In this document: positions 33,233 to 44,277 of the stretch, piece after piece
How positions within the stretch are numbered: the stretch's first letter is position 1
Layout: every line of letters begins with the position of its first letter
Assembly (NCBI GenBank): GCA_030374765.1
Contig: JARGXX010000073.1
Span: forward strand, 682,001 to 746,000
Direction of reading: 5' to 3'
Origin: Agarophyton chilense
Taxonomy: Eukaryota > Rhodophyta > Florideophyceae > Gracilariales > Gracilariaceae
DNA: 64,000 nucleotides
Program-made: the position numbers and the translations under genes
Notes under the pieces: model-generated
Seen by the model: the letters and a program-made list of their open reading frames with translations, nothing else
What the model was told of the DNA's origin: nothing
Databases searched by the model: none

Positions 33233-33357
33233 GGTTATGTTTTTGAAACAGTTTTTTTACTTGAAAATTTGTTCACACTGATTTTGTTAGTTTTACTGTA
33301 GCCAAAACGTCAATTTTTGGAAAATTTGCGCGAGGGATATGATTTTGAAACAGACTT
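33233..33357 (-). repeat. Right IR/DR arm of the Tc1-like element
   Basis: The inner copy of the core is at 33233-33251 and the outer copy at 33335-33357, about 102 bp apart and inverted relative to the left arm. The spacing mirrors that on the left. Confidence 0.8.
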
Positions 33358-33622
33358 TACTATTTCGCGTGGACTAATTTATGTTTTCAGGAATCCTCCA
33401 TTATGTCGCATTCGTCCCGATTTTGCATCGCACTCAAAGAATGTGATATCAAAGGACCGCTCAGATATCAGCACTTCTACAATACGATAACTGCACAACA
33501 GCAACACTGCTGTCCACATGTTGAGTTTAGCTTAAACTTTGTGTATGGAAGATATGTCCTCCAGATTAAGTTTACTCGACAAAGGTTATGGGAACCCGAG
33601 TCGGTGTCGTGAAGCGTTACCA

Positions 33623-36319
33623 TTACAGCAACTCGAGCGCTCTAGTGAGGGCACTCATTGCTGCAATGCATTGATTGAAGGTTTCCTTGCTCGCTGTTAA
33701 GATTGCCATTGCTTCATTTCGATTGTCCTTGGCCAGTTTCGAACTTGGGACATTCTTCTGGTCATGCTCAGCAACAGATGCCAATGCGCGAACACAATCC
33801 ATTCCCAGTTTGCAATAAGCTTTCATGAAACGTCGCCGACGATTGATGTCTTCACAGAGCTCTTCGTCATCCTTGCGTATCTGAAGAAAATATGCATCAC
33901 TAGCGGCTAAAAAAAGGCAGACGTTGCTCGTTGAGACCATCGGGGATATACAGGACAGGAGACTTCTCTGTGGTGTGAAATACTTCGGCAGGCATACTTC
34001 TACAAATCTTGTCCTAAGTCCGCTTGCTTGACGCATTCTCCACTCCTTCCTCGTTCCTTTGGCTGCCACTTCGTCGGAGAAACGGACAGCATCCTTCATT
34101 TCGGTTACAAGTTGTGCTGTTACTGCCATGCGTTTCGATTCCTGGAACAAACATTCAACAATGGTATAACGAACGGCTGGGTGAGAACATTTTCCCAGCA
34201 AGTCTTTCAAAGTCTTATAGGCGACCTGTCTGTGTTTAGGATCATCACAGGAAGCAATTGCATTCACGAGATGCAGTGCCAGGCCAAATACATTTGCCTC
34301 ACGACCCAAAACATTGACGGCGAACCTCAGACGAAGTGCTTCCTCGTAAGTCTCAAATGCGCCTTCTGGTAGGCGACTGAGAAACGGACGGATCATCAAA
34401 ACTCCTGCCATTAACAAGGTCGAGTCTGAGAGCGATATCAAAGCCATAGCATAGGGAAGGATCAAATCAAAGGCGTAAGTCGCGTCCAGAAGATCGAACG
34501 CAGTATCCGTGAGATCGTAATCATAGTGATCAATGAGAGTACCTTCAATGCCGCGTAACAAACTTTGGGTCTTCGGTCGAAGGACACCACAAAGATACTG
34601 GGCAATGCCGTTGACACTGTACAATGTATTTTTTCTCTCACTCTTTGATCTAATATCTTCACCAAGGTGTTCTCTAAAGCTGTCGTCGGTCATGCTACAC
34701 CCTTGGGTAGTGAGGCCGTTATTCGCGATCTGACACACAAGGACGGGGTTGGACCATCCTAGGCCGTCAAACAGATTGATGCAACGGGCGAGCAACATCT
34801 CTTTCCTCTCTTTCCGCATTTGCCTCCGCATTTGGGCCTCTTCAGACTTCTTTGAGTTCGCCGTTTTCCGAGAACGGTCTTTCTTTTCTCCAGGGGGAGG
34901 GGGTATGTCAGCCCAAAACAGACCTAGGATCTGAAGCGCTCTTGCCAAAGTAACGGCTCTCTCATTCACCCAATCGGTTGTCGCTTTTCCGATTTGATTT
35001 CTTGAGTCATCTCCGGCTTTCATCCCCTTCGACTTTTCACATTCTCCTTCCACTCTAGTTTGGTTAGTCTGTTCGTCGGAACTCTCCAAACTCCTCTTCG
35101 TTTCCACCGTGTCACCAGTTCCCGCTTCTATTGATGCCTTGTTCTCCAATGGTTGACTTTCAATGGTTCGCGCAACAGAAGTTTTCGCACGTCCCAATTC
35201 GTCTACTTCAAGTCCAATTTTATCGCTCTGAGCACATTGTTTTACTTGCAGCTCTGTAATATCTTCCAAGAAAAGAAGAATCCTTTCACTCATGCCCTTT
35301 ATTCTCCCAGACTCCTCGATACCCGTCCCACCTTCGTCTGGAACAAATGAGGCCTCAAATGATTCTGCAAATGACAGCATACGATCTAACTCCTTCAACA
35401 AGTCTCTAAAAAACTTGTGTCTCATTCTCGGGATAAGAAGAATGAGCTTCATCCATAAGTTCATTAGAGGCTTAAACAACAAATACGACGCAGCTTCCAG
35501 ATATACATTGTCAATAAGTTTCAGAAATGTTTTTATCGCCAAATGAACTTCTCTGGGATTACCAAGCTCGACGAAGAGAGTAAGAAGCTTAAAAGCATTT
35601 TCCTCGAGAACCTTTGTACATGTTTCCACACCTTCCATGTATCTTGCTAGAATCAAAGGAGTCAAATCGAATGCCATAACATTTACGACAGCTCCACCGG
35701 CAATTTTATTCTGTTGTAATGCTTGAAGTAAGTTACTGTGTACCTCACCGATGAAATGTCCGAGCTCTTCGTAAGTTCTGTGTGGAACTTTTTTCTGGGG
35801 GGTTTTGTCTTCCCATTGAAGTTTGAGCATTATACTTGCCCCGTAAACGCTCTTTGGATGCGCCAGATATTCATCAGATTTTCCTTCTCCTTCCTTAACA
35901 TCCTCTTTAATTTCGCCATTATCTCCTTTGCTGTCTTCGGGCGTCGATGGTTCATGAAGATCCTCAGAGTGGTTAATTTCCTTTTTTCCCTCTAGAACAG
36001 GTGACTCGACTTCTGGTGCCGGTCTTGCATTCCTTGCGGATGCTAAAATGTGATACTTCAACTCAGCCACCAAAACCTTTGCGTTGCAGAAAAAAACGTC
36101 ACCCTCCTCCTTTCCTTCAGGCTTCAGCTCTTCTTCTGCGATTACCTTTGACCATACTTCTGGCAGATCTAGCACTGGCATGGCCTCCTCGTCTTGCTGG
36201 AAATCCGGCCATTGTTGTTGGGCTTCTTCTCCAGTTCCGACGTGTAACCGATGATCCTGTCGATGCATTTGATAGGACCCATCTTCTTGCTGCTTTAGAT
36301 CGTAAGCCTCCGCTTCCAT
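33623..36319 (-). CDS. Glomulin/ALF4-like helical-repeat protein
   Basis: This 898-residue intronless protein starts at the first ATG. The first 150 residues are acidic and disordered. Alpha-helical repeats follow, with the glomulin-type segment FDLTPLILARYMEG, FVELGNPREVHLAIKTFLKL and SYLLFKPLMNLWMKLILLIP (about 230-310). This compares with DLLP..., CNPKELLLGLLE and LLLLKPLQTVLLKL of glomulin as I remember it. A charged insert at about 355-520 (Lys/Glu/Ser-rich, with PPPPGEKKDRSRK) is followed by the C-terminal helical half. Glomulin binds RBX1 and restrains cullin-RING ubiquitin ligases, and the plant homologue ALF4 acts in root development. Identity is moderate, resting on pattern recognition over a few segments. 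An unrelated HEAT-type protein is the alternative. Confidence 0.7.
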   Translation of the reverse strand: MEAEAYDLKQQEDGSYQMHRQDHRLHVGTGEEAQQQWPDFQQDEEAMPVLDLPEVWSKVIAEEELKPEGKEEGDVFFCNAKVLVAELKYHILASARNARPAPEVESPVLEGKKEINHSEDLHEPSTPEDSKGDNGEIKEDVKEGEGKSDEYLAHPKSVYGASIMLKLQWEDKTPQKKVPHRTYEELGHFIGEVHSNLLQALQQNKIAGGAVVNVMAFDLTPLILARYMEGVETCTKVLEENAFKLLTLFVELGNPREVHLAIKTFLKLIDNVYLEAASYLLFKPLMNLWMKLILLIPRMRHKFFRDLLKELDRMLSFAESFEASFVPDEGGTGIEESGRIKGMSERILLFLEDITELQVKQCAQSDKIGLEVDELGRAKTSVARTIESQPLENKASIEAGTGDTVETKRSLESSDEQTNQTRVEGECEKSKGMKAGDDSRNQIGKATTDWVNERAVTLARALQILGLFWADIPPPPGEKKDRSRKTANSKKSEEAQMRRQMRKERKEMLLARCINLFDGLGWSNPVLVCQIANNGLTTQGCSMTDDSFREHLGEDIRSKSERKNTLYSVNGIAQYLCGVLRPKTQSLLRGIEGTLIDHYDYDLTDTAFDLLDATYAFDLILPYAMALISLSDSTLLMAGVLMIRPFLSRLPEGAFETYEEALRLRFAVNVLGREANVFGLALHLVNAIASCDDPKHRQVAYKTLKDLLGKCSHPAVRYTIVECLFQESKRMAVTAQLVTEMKDAVRFSDEVAAKGTRKEWRMRQASGLRTRFVEVCLPKYFTPQRSLLSCISPMVSTSNVCLFLAASDAYFLQIRKDDEELCEDINRRRRFMKAYCKLGMDCVRALASVAEHDQKNVPSSKLAKDNRNEAMAILTASKETFNQCIAAMSALTRALELL

Positions 36320-37412
36320 GGATGAGGGGAAATTTTCAGAAAAGCTACGTATTAAGCTTAAGATGGGGAGTAGATGCTGGATATTGATTCTTGTACTGAG
36401 TTATTATGCAGTTAACCAGCAAAGAGTCTCGAATGCGCTAAGGACCAGGGGCACGGGTAAGGACCCATGAACGAAAAGTCGTGAGAACAGTTGCAGACGT
36501 GTGGGCATCGGTCATCATTCATCAGATAGGAATAGAACTTTTTCCATATTGCCATGCCAATTGGAACACTTCATACACTGTCTCGCAGTTATCTACGACT
36601 AGTGCAGAATCGACAGGACGTTGGCGGGACCAAGACGCCAGCTAACCAGTGCAGCGCACGTGGCGCAAACGGCTGAACGAATAATGTAGGATTATTTGGC
36701 TGTTTGACCCCTTTTATTGGATGCACATGTCGAAGATTTTGAGCAGTAATACCCTGCTGGGATCAATTGTGTATAGATAAATCGCTTCCGGAGGCTCTGT
36801 GGAATACGTTACCGTCGTACCCACACATGTTGTTCATGTGGAATACAGTATCGCAAGATTTGAAGAGTACAGTACAGCCACAAATTGAGAGGAGTTGACT
36901 CAATTTTTGAGGGTTAAAGGGCTATCCCTCAAAATGGGTTACCCGTACTCTCGGACCTCGCTTCCAATTCGGTCCGATAGCATTGGACCAATATAGGGTC
37001 GTTGTCCGTCCAGGAATGCTCTCCACGAGGCTTTCTCCACGAAACGACAGTGAACATGCTTCACGCGCACTGGTCTTCCCTCCTCTTCCGAAGTAATCTT
37101 TACAACAACACCACTCTTGAAAGCTTCATATACGAAACAAGCTTCCTTGTTCCTGCAGTGACGACCTTCGCTCGGGAAGAACCTCACATTCCTGTGGCAG
37201 TGCAAAGTTCTTTGCAGAGGTGATTATCATTGCCTCTTGCGTGCTAAAGGATAACAGGTTTGGATCCCTAAAACAGAGGAACTCGTCATTCACACGCCAG
37301 TCAATCTACCCATTTGAAAATCTTGTATTGTAAGGTGCATAAAAAAAAAAGGCGCTCTTCTTCTTCAACTCACCGCTCATCGTGGCGCAGGCGAGGCCCT
37401 GCTCCGGAAAAA
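36320..37412. other. Divergent promoter region, no supported gene
   Basis: This 1.1-kb space lies between the divergent glomulin-like and CYP51 genes. A minus-strand frame at 36939-37205 (for example RVKHVHCRFVEKASWRAFLD) looks mildly protein-like. It has no ATG at its start and no recognisable partner exon, so I leave it uncalled. Nothing else stands out. Confidence 0.4.
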
Positions 37413-39066
37413 ATGAATTCTGTTCTTTCTCCTATCCAAGCCACATTCTTCGGCACATTAGCCGCCGCCAAATCTGGTGACATCGAAGCGATAGGATGGC
37501 TGCTTGTCTTAGTTCTGTCAATAATTCTGGGCATAATAGCCTTTTTTCAAGTCGTGGTCGGCGATGCGAAAGTCTCAAAGGCCAAAAGGCTGGGCAAGTC
37601 TATACCACCCCCAAGCTATAACGTTGGTCTACCATTGGTAGGCAACGTGCTGGCGTTTGCAAAAAACCCACTTGATCTGGTCTGGGAAGGATATGCCAAG
37701 AAGGGCGAAGTTTTCACGGTGCGGCTCATGACCAAGCGCCTTACGTTTGTTATTGGCCCAGCCGCTTGCGAAGCTTTCTTTAAAGCGTCGGACACAGAAC
37801 TTGACCAGAGTGAACCGTACAGGTTCAGCACCCCTGTATTTGGAAAGGATGTTGTTTACGATGCTACGCTCGAGAATCGTCTGCAGCACTTTCGAGTCTT
37901 GTCCATGACTCTAAGAGTAAATATGCTGGAAACGTACGTTCCACTCATGATCAAGGAGGCCGAAGATTTTTTTGCGGAGTGGGGTGATGAAGGAGAAGTT
38001 GATCTTTTCGCCGAGCTAGGCAACCTCATCATTCTTACTGGTTCACGCTGCATTATGGGTCGCGAAGTTCGAGAACATCTATTCGGCGAGGTGTCAAAAC
38101 TCATTCATGATCTTGACCAAGGGATGCAGCCAATTTCAGTTCTCGCCAATTGGTTGCCAACGAAAGCCCACAGAATCCGCGATCGTGCGCGCAAGCAGAT
38201 GGGCGAGTTGTTCACACCAATCATCCGCGCTCGTCGAGCCGGCCAAAACAGAGAGGATGATATGCTGCAATGGCTTATCGAAGCCAAGTATAAGAATGGA
38301 AATGCATTCACCGAGCACGAAATTGTTGGTCTTCTTGTTGCTGGGGTAAGTTTAGAAATTCCAACCCACGATTTTGGGTTACATTTCAACGACCATGGAT
38401 GATAATTCTAACCACCCTTTCCTTCATTCACATATCTTGTCACAGTTATTTGGAGCCCAACACACATCAAGCGCCACATCGACATGGATCGGTATGCACA
38501 TTTTACGTGACGATGAGGTCCTTGCACGAGTTACACAAGAACAAGAAGAGGTGCTCAAAACTACAAATGGCGAGTTGAACTATGAGGCTCTGACCAGAAT
38601 GAATCTCCTCCATTCATGTATGAAAGAAACTTTGAGAATGCACCCACCTTTAATATTCTTGATGCGAAAGGTACTTGAGCCACGCCCAGCTCTTGGGGGG
38701 CGCTTTGTCATCCCAGTAGATGACTACATCGTTGCTTCTCCAAGCGTGGCGGGCATGCTTCCTGACGTCTTTGCCGAACCAAACAAATGGGATCCCGATC
38801 GTTTCTTGCCGCCCCGTGAAGAAGATAAGGTTGCTCCATACTCTTTTCTCGGTTTTGGAGCAGGTCGCCATGGCTGCATGGGGGAAGGTTTTGCCTACGT
38901 CCAAGTCAAGACGATCTGGAGCATTCTGCTGAAACTGTTTGATTTGAAGGCTGTCGGAAATGATGTTCCGAAACCTAATTATGACGCCTTGGTCGTGGGG
39001 CCGGCATATGGAACATGCATGGTAAAATACAAACGCAGGAAACCGGTTAGCACTACGGAAAGCTAA
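37413..39066 (+). CDS. CYP51: Sterol 14-alpha-demethylase (cytochrome P450 family 51), two exons
   Basis: CYP51 removes the 14-alpha-methyl group of a sterol precursor in the ER. Exons 37413-38345 and 38446-39066 give 517 residues. The 100-bp intron begins GTAAGT, has a TTCTAAC branch site and ends CACAG in phase 0. It splits the I-helix, and joining restores LLVAG-LFGAQHTSSATSTW, the CYP51-type oxygen-binding helix. Other landmarks are a membrane helix near residues 27-48, the proline-rich PPPSYNVGLPLVGN, and the CYP51 substrate segment YRFSTPVFGKDVVYD. The K-helix is KETLRMHPPL, and the heme loop is FLGFGAGRHGCMGE with its Cys ligand. The start is the first in-frame ATG. Its stop lies 28 bp from that of a convergent cytochrome b5 gene. 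Confidence 0.94.
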
Positions 39067-39094
39067 CCACAGCTTGACGCCGTTGTAAATCGCA

Positions 39095-39644
39095 TTAGCT
39101 CTCTTTCTTGTCGGATGTCTCCGGTGGAGCAAGATCCCCGATGTAGAATTCATCGATCTTCATAAAAGAAAACCATTGTTAGATTCATCACTCAATTATC
39201 ATTTGTAAACCACAAACTGAAACCGTTGCCAAAGAAATGCCTTCTTTAACTGCAACGGACTTGAAACTTTGAAAGAAGGAAATCTTCTTTAAACCTTCAA
39301 CTTACCATATCCCAAACTCGAGTCGGATGCTGTGAGCCTGAGAATCCCATCGTAGAGTCCCGCCCTGCGTTTCGGAGCATTGCTTCACCGCCTGGGTGCA
39401 GTGCAACATAATCAGTGAAGTCATAAACCTTGCCTCTAATGATGAGCCAAAGATCTTCTTGAGAGTTATGGACAGCGACATCCTCTTCAGTAAATAATCG
39501 ACCAAACCCTAGACTTGATGCAGTCTGAGGGGCAGTTAGAACAGCGGATCCACCCCCAAGACCCCCATGCGTATACCGACGGATAAGAACATACGCACAA
39601 ATGCAAATGAAAAGCCAAACGATCGCAAAGGGTAGCGTGAGCAT
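39095..39644 (-). CDS. Cytochrome b5-like protein with N-terminal membrane anchor, two exons
   Basis: Exons 39644-39306 and 39157-39095 give 133 residues. The 148-bp intron starts GTAAGT and has a TCTAAC branch site, and splicing yields VWDM-IDEFYIGDLAPPETS. A single helix (LTLPFAIVWLFICICAYVLI, residues 2-21) anchors the N-terminus. The heme domain covers about 50-125, with the ligand motif HPGGEAML and the second His in GSQHPTRVWDM. Cytochrome b5 passes electrons to P450s and other ER oxidases. An N-terminal anchor is unlike the usual tail-anchored ER form and recalls the plant CB5-like (CB5LP) type. Convergence with CYP51 suggests, but does not prove, that it serves sterol demethylation. 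Confidence 0.9.
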
Positions 39645-40394
39645 TGGGCCTTGTAATAGTGTGGCTCGGCTGTCCCAGAAGTAACTTATCTAGCTACAGT
39701 GCGCGAAATCTGGATAAAGCCACCACCCTATTCCTCCTTACTGCCATCCACAGTCGGCAACTGGGACTTTACCTTAGTCAGTACTTCGAAAACCATAAAA
39801 AAACTAGTTTCAGACCTTTGCAGAACCAGACCTAGCCCATAGTTTTCTGAACTTGATAGCGAAATCTAAATAAAGGCCAAAACAAAGAAACACATTTATT
39901 TCATTCAATACTCGGTCATTTCACCCTTTTTCTCTACCACTTGAATACAGCGCTCCTGTATATAGAGTATTTGCGTGTTTTTTTCACATTTTGAGCACCC
40001 CGCCCGACTCCCTCGTGGTGTCAAGCCAGTGTCGATCCACATTCCTACAAGGTCGGACCAGTTGCTATATATATATTTACGTTCCCGTATGATTTCTATG
40101 CCGAGTTCTATTAGTGAAATGGTTCACAAAATAGTCATTTATCATAGCAACATTTGTAACGAAATATACAAATGGTCTTTTGCATGTCAATGGCCACAAT
40201 ATGTACAATGGACATAATTAGTAAAATAGGTGAATGACAATCAGTTTTCTGGTACTAGCAGAGATTGAGCAACACGACATTCATGGTGTCAACTTCAACC
40301 CTTCTCATCGATCAAGTGTGATGACCGAACGGATGTTTGGTGTTTGAGTGCCGAGTAATCAATACCAAAACCACAAAACATTCTTTTGTTCTGT
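39645..40394. other. Intergenic, AT-rich, nothing recognised
   Basis: This should contain the cytochrome b5 promoter and the 3' region of the next gene. Only short frames occur. A short TA run (ATATATATAT) lies near 40067-40076. Confidence 0.5.
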
Positions 40395-41896
40395 TCATGA
40401 GTTCCGCTGGAATGAGTCTAACCCGAGTGGTGGTATTTGGAGATGATTGGTGTCAATGACGTCAGAAGTATCAGGAGTTTGTGCCATATATCCGGGCACT
40501 ACCACAAGCCGCCCATTTGGGTGGATCTCATCATCTTCCAACCTGAGCTCCTCAAAAATATTCACGAAGTAGCCTCTTTTTCTCTTTTTGTATTCTGGTT
40601 GTGATGTAGACGTTGCTTCAAGCTTACGAGCATGAAGGTACCAGGACCTCGAATTAAACGGCATTTGAAATGACCCAGATTCTGGCGCTCGGAAAATATG
40701 AGAAGCGGCACCAAGCAGTAGAAGAAGAGCCAAGCAAATAATCATCGGGAACAAAAAACTCAAGTTGTACGTTCCACACTCGGAATAGACGTAGAAAGTA
40801 CCTCTGTTGTGGATGTCGTCGATAATCTTCCCAGCTAGGACTGCTCGGTATATCGCATCCGGGGTGAGAACGTCGAATAGGTTGGTCTCAGCATTCAAAT
40901 CTGCGGGAGTGATGGGATTTTCAAGTTGGATGGTTCGGTACATCCTGACCACATTCGCGAGCGTTGTGATGTTTAGCACGTTCACCTTACAAGAGATCTC
41001 AAAGACATATGCGGGACCCTCCGTTGGCTGCGTTAATGGCTCTCCTTTCAATGATGGAACCATGCCCTTGATGAAGTTCAGATGCTCCTGATCGTTGTAC
41101 TCAAAGTATAATAGACGACGTCTGTCGCGATGTTTGTGTATTAGAAACGTGGATGATGCATTTCCGTTGTGTGTGAAGTCACCGCAACCCCAATACGTTT
41201 TGTTGGCAGCTATATCCCTGAAAGAGTCTGTGAGCGTCTTGAAGGTTTCGTTGGTAGTCCTCGTCGTAATCTCTAACTCTCCCGCCTTGTACTGTTTCAC
41301 GAGAGGAATTTTGCAGCCACTAAGAATCTCAGGGTTATCAATTGGATCTAGACATTTGAAACACTCGCGACCAGTCAGACGACGTGGAATACCGGCCCGA
41401 ATTCTTTGGAGAGGGCCTTCATCGAATTTTATGGTTTGTAGCAGAAAGCAGGTGCCGCTGAGTTCAATGTCTGTGAAAGAGTTGGTGATTCTTCCAGGTG
41501 CAATGACGCTTCCTTCTTGGGCGACCGGTTTGCATGTCTTTGACACGTCTACGCCAAACTCAGAGACCAGTTCAGCGGTGACGAGCAGTCCGGTGCACAG
41601 AACAGTGCAGAGGATGGCTGAGTAACGCGCTGGTTAGAAGACAATGAAGTCGTAGAGGAGATGAGTGTGGAAGAGGGAACGAGCAACACACCTGGATTCT
41701 TGTAGTACTTGACCACAGACCGAGGCAGATACGGCAGCCATGTGTCGCTGTCATGCACCACGGGCGCCCGACGGTGAGTGATTAGCCGAGAAGTAGCAAA
41801 GTTTCGAACTATGAGCTCAATGGCTCGGTCGGCAATTGCAACGACAATCAGAGTGATGATGTTAATGAGTGCTGCCAGAACACCAACAGTGACCAT
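40395..41896 (-). CDS. Three-helix membrane protein of unknown family, paralog 1 (two exons)
   Basis: Exons 41896-41692 and 41617-40395 give 475 residues. The 74-bp intron begins GTGTGT, has a CTAAC branch site and ends CAG in phase 1. Splicing produces KNPAILCTVLCTGLLVTAEL, matching the intronless paralog at 44278. Helix 1 is in VTVGVLAALINIITLIVVAI, helix 2 spans the splice junction, and helix 3 is LSFLFPMIICLALLLLLGAA (about 365-385). Between helices 2 and 3 lies a domain of about 270 residues with conserved cysteines (TGRECFKCLD, SGCKIP, EISCKV, SECGTYN) and a YRTIQLENP motif. It is probably exposed outside the cytosol and disulfide-bonded. The tail is about 90 residues, polar and acidic. 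I recognise no family and propose no function. Confidence 0.87.
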
Positions 41897-44277
41897 TAGT
41901 GAGTGAGACAAGACGAGAACGATCTTCGTGTGATGAAGAGATGGAACGCGGCGACGGAGCTGAGAGTGGAACGGTGCGGATCGGTGCGTGCCTGTTGCAA
42001 TTTAATTATCATGGCCGGCTAATGTCGAGATGTGTATGACTGCATGAAGCGCTTGGACTTGTTGCAGGGCTGCTTCTGTGTCGTTTAAGCAGAGGCGGCG
42101 TACGGAGCACGAGAAAGAATGGGGAGAGGAGGGGGTGTTGCCCTTTGTTTTTCCAACAAGGTTGCGGTGTCGGAGGTGGGTGACAGCTATTTCGTGACGG
42201 ATCTGCTTCATGGTTAGCAATTCCCTCGTCACCTTACCTCAAATCAAATCCATCGCTGATAGATTCTCCACCTCTGGTTGTTCAGTACAATTTCTTGTCC
42301 TTACGCTAGCGATAAACCCGTGCATAGCGTGAATCAACCTTTCAGTCATGCACAAGGTGTCTGGCCACATCAAAAACCTACAGGAAATACCAACCATGAA
42401 AAAAGCTGAAGGAATGTTTTTTGCAAGTTTGATTTTAAAGAAAACTACCTCAACAGTTTAAAGGAGGTCAGACACGTATTTAGCCTGGAGACCTTGGTTG
42501 CCGGAAGCGAAGTCCTTGAAGAGTGGCTCACTTTCAAAACCGTTTTCCTATCAACAAGAACGTGCGAGAACTGCTCTCTCGGTTTTCGATAGAACACCTA
42601 ATTACGTATGCGCAGTCCCCTCTTCATTTCTGTTTCAGGTTTAGGGGCTCAATGATTTGTTTGGGCAAAAAAAATCAGGATATCCAACTTACTCCGAATA
42701 TCGAAGTAAGCCAGCAGCGTGTTGCACAATTGATCACCGTAGGGCTAATCCAGCGAGAAAAGTTGTGGAATGCCCCAGAATGAAGCAGTTCAAAAGTGAC
42801 ACTCACAACTCTTTTTTTTCGATAAGGGTCTCAGAGCGAGGCCATTGGAGACTGCTCGCTTTCTACCACTATGACAAGAGTTGTACCCTTCGTAGATTAG
42901 CTCGTAGATACCGCTTAACATGCTATGGAGTTCAGAGACATGTAATGTACAGTATGCAAAGCATACACTGCTCCAATATGTGTATTGCCACGAGTGGCGT
43001 TCTTGTTGATCTTTTTTTACATTTGCACTCCTGTCAGTTTCAAAATATTGGATTATTCTCAACCAACGTATTACCTTCGTACCCTTCGTAGATATGCACT
43101 TTGGAAGCGATAATCCATTTCATTCCTTGCGGTTACTTCAAACTGTTGTGAAATATAAAATGGTTTCAAAGATTGTCTCAAGATGTGCGTGCCCTATTGA
43201 AGCAGCATGTGGCGTGCCCTGCCCTGGGCGTAAAGGTTTACTGGACAGAGAGGATAGATGGCTTACTGTTGACAGCTGGTTGCTTCATTAAACACACTCC
43301 CAGTGGGAGTGTCCCACGGAGGCAAGCCGGGTTCAGCTTCCAATTCTGCGGCAGGTATGCTAGAGTAGCCTAAGATTGCTGAAACTAGCATTTTGCATGT
43401 ACATGATTTGTGGGCAATTACACGTCGAAAAACTTGACGGCGCTGATCAGAACAGCTACGGAAGTGATCGCAAATCCCCGTCAGCGGCAAAAAAGCACCC
43501 AAACAGCCTTCGCATGAACTCTAGACGTACGAAGGGTAGCAACCCTCTATCCCTTTACCCAGCGCGATAAAAAGCATGAGTACACGCTCCAGCGAAATGT
43601 GCAGACTGCATGTAGTACGTGCTGACGAGAGTTTTGTTGGGGCCAAGCCAGTGAGTTAACTTACTGTGTTGTGACGGATGTGAAGCTAGCAATTGCTAAC
43701 CTTGCTGGTATTCGTGCGTGTGGACCAGGTGATCTATGTGGTCAGTCGGATAATTTATGAAGTCTCTGTCCGTTTCGCACCAGTCTTTGTAATGGTGTGT
43801 TCGAGATACTCCACGTTGGAACAATGCAATTAACTGAGCTGCTGGTGTAGACAATCGTGATTTGTACCTTTGGTACGTAACTTAGAGCAGTACCTCTTGG
43901 TTTCATGATGTCTCAGTTCCCAAACTTGTGCGCGACGTAATTCTCTATCCTTCGATATCTACGAAGGGTATCTATAGCTGGAGCGAAAATGGACTGGTGG
44001 GTGATCGCACTATTTTACATCTGTTCTTCAACTGCACAGCATGAGATGCAGGACTGTTAAATACAGGACTGTTAAATGCAGGACAACAAAGGTTAGCAAT
44101 TACCAACCTTCCGTAGAAACCGACAGACGGAAAGGCACCTCAACATGCAGACATGTTCGTATCCAGTCGCATCTACTAAGATACGATAAAGGGTAAACCA
44201 AATGCAGCATGGGCACACAATCAAATCCTCGATGTACAGATTTTTATATGTACAGAAAAGGTCTCCATGATGGTACG
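41897..44277. other. Spacer between the two membrane-protein paralogs, with recurring TACGAAGGGTA
   Basis: No gene is supported in these 2.4 kb. The 11-bp motif TACGAAGGGTA or its reverse complement occurs at 42884-42894, 43080-43090, 43527-43537 and 43960-43970. A fifth copy is at 47679. The region is otherwise AT-rich with only short frames. It could be a degraded copy of a further paralog's flank or a mobile repeat, but no coding trace was found. Confidence 0.45.

Larger units (their letters stand above)
32059..33357 (+). mobile_element. Tc1-like transposon with IR/DR ends, 1299 bp
   Basis: The element is flanked by TA (32057-32058 and 33358-33359), the target duplication of this superfamily. 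Its ends are inverted repeats (left CAGTGCGTTTCAAAAACATA, right, reversed, AAGTCTGTTTCAAAATCATA). Each end also has an inner copy of the same core about 100 bp inside. Length and single transposase gene are normal for Tc1/mariner. It lies directly upstream of the Harbinger transposase relic. Only two disabling changes are seen in the gene, so it was probably active not long ago. Confidence 0.9.

Noticed and set aside
36939-37205. Minus-strand 88-codon frame with protein-like composition
   Set aside because: It has no ATG at its start and no partner exon with plausible splice sites. It is kept only as a note in the intergenic entry.
41095-41625. Plus-strand 176-codon frame
   Set aside because: It is antisense to paralog 1, with no ATG-linked motif and no similarity to anything recognised.
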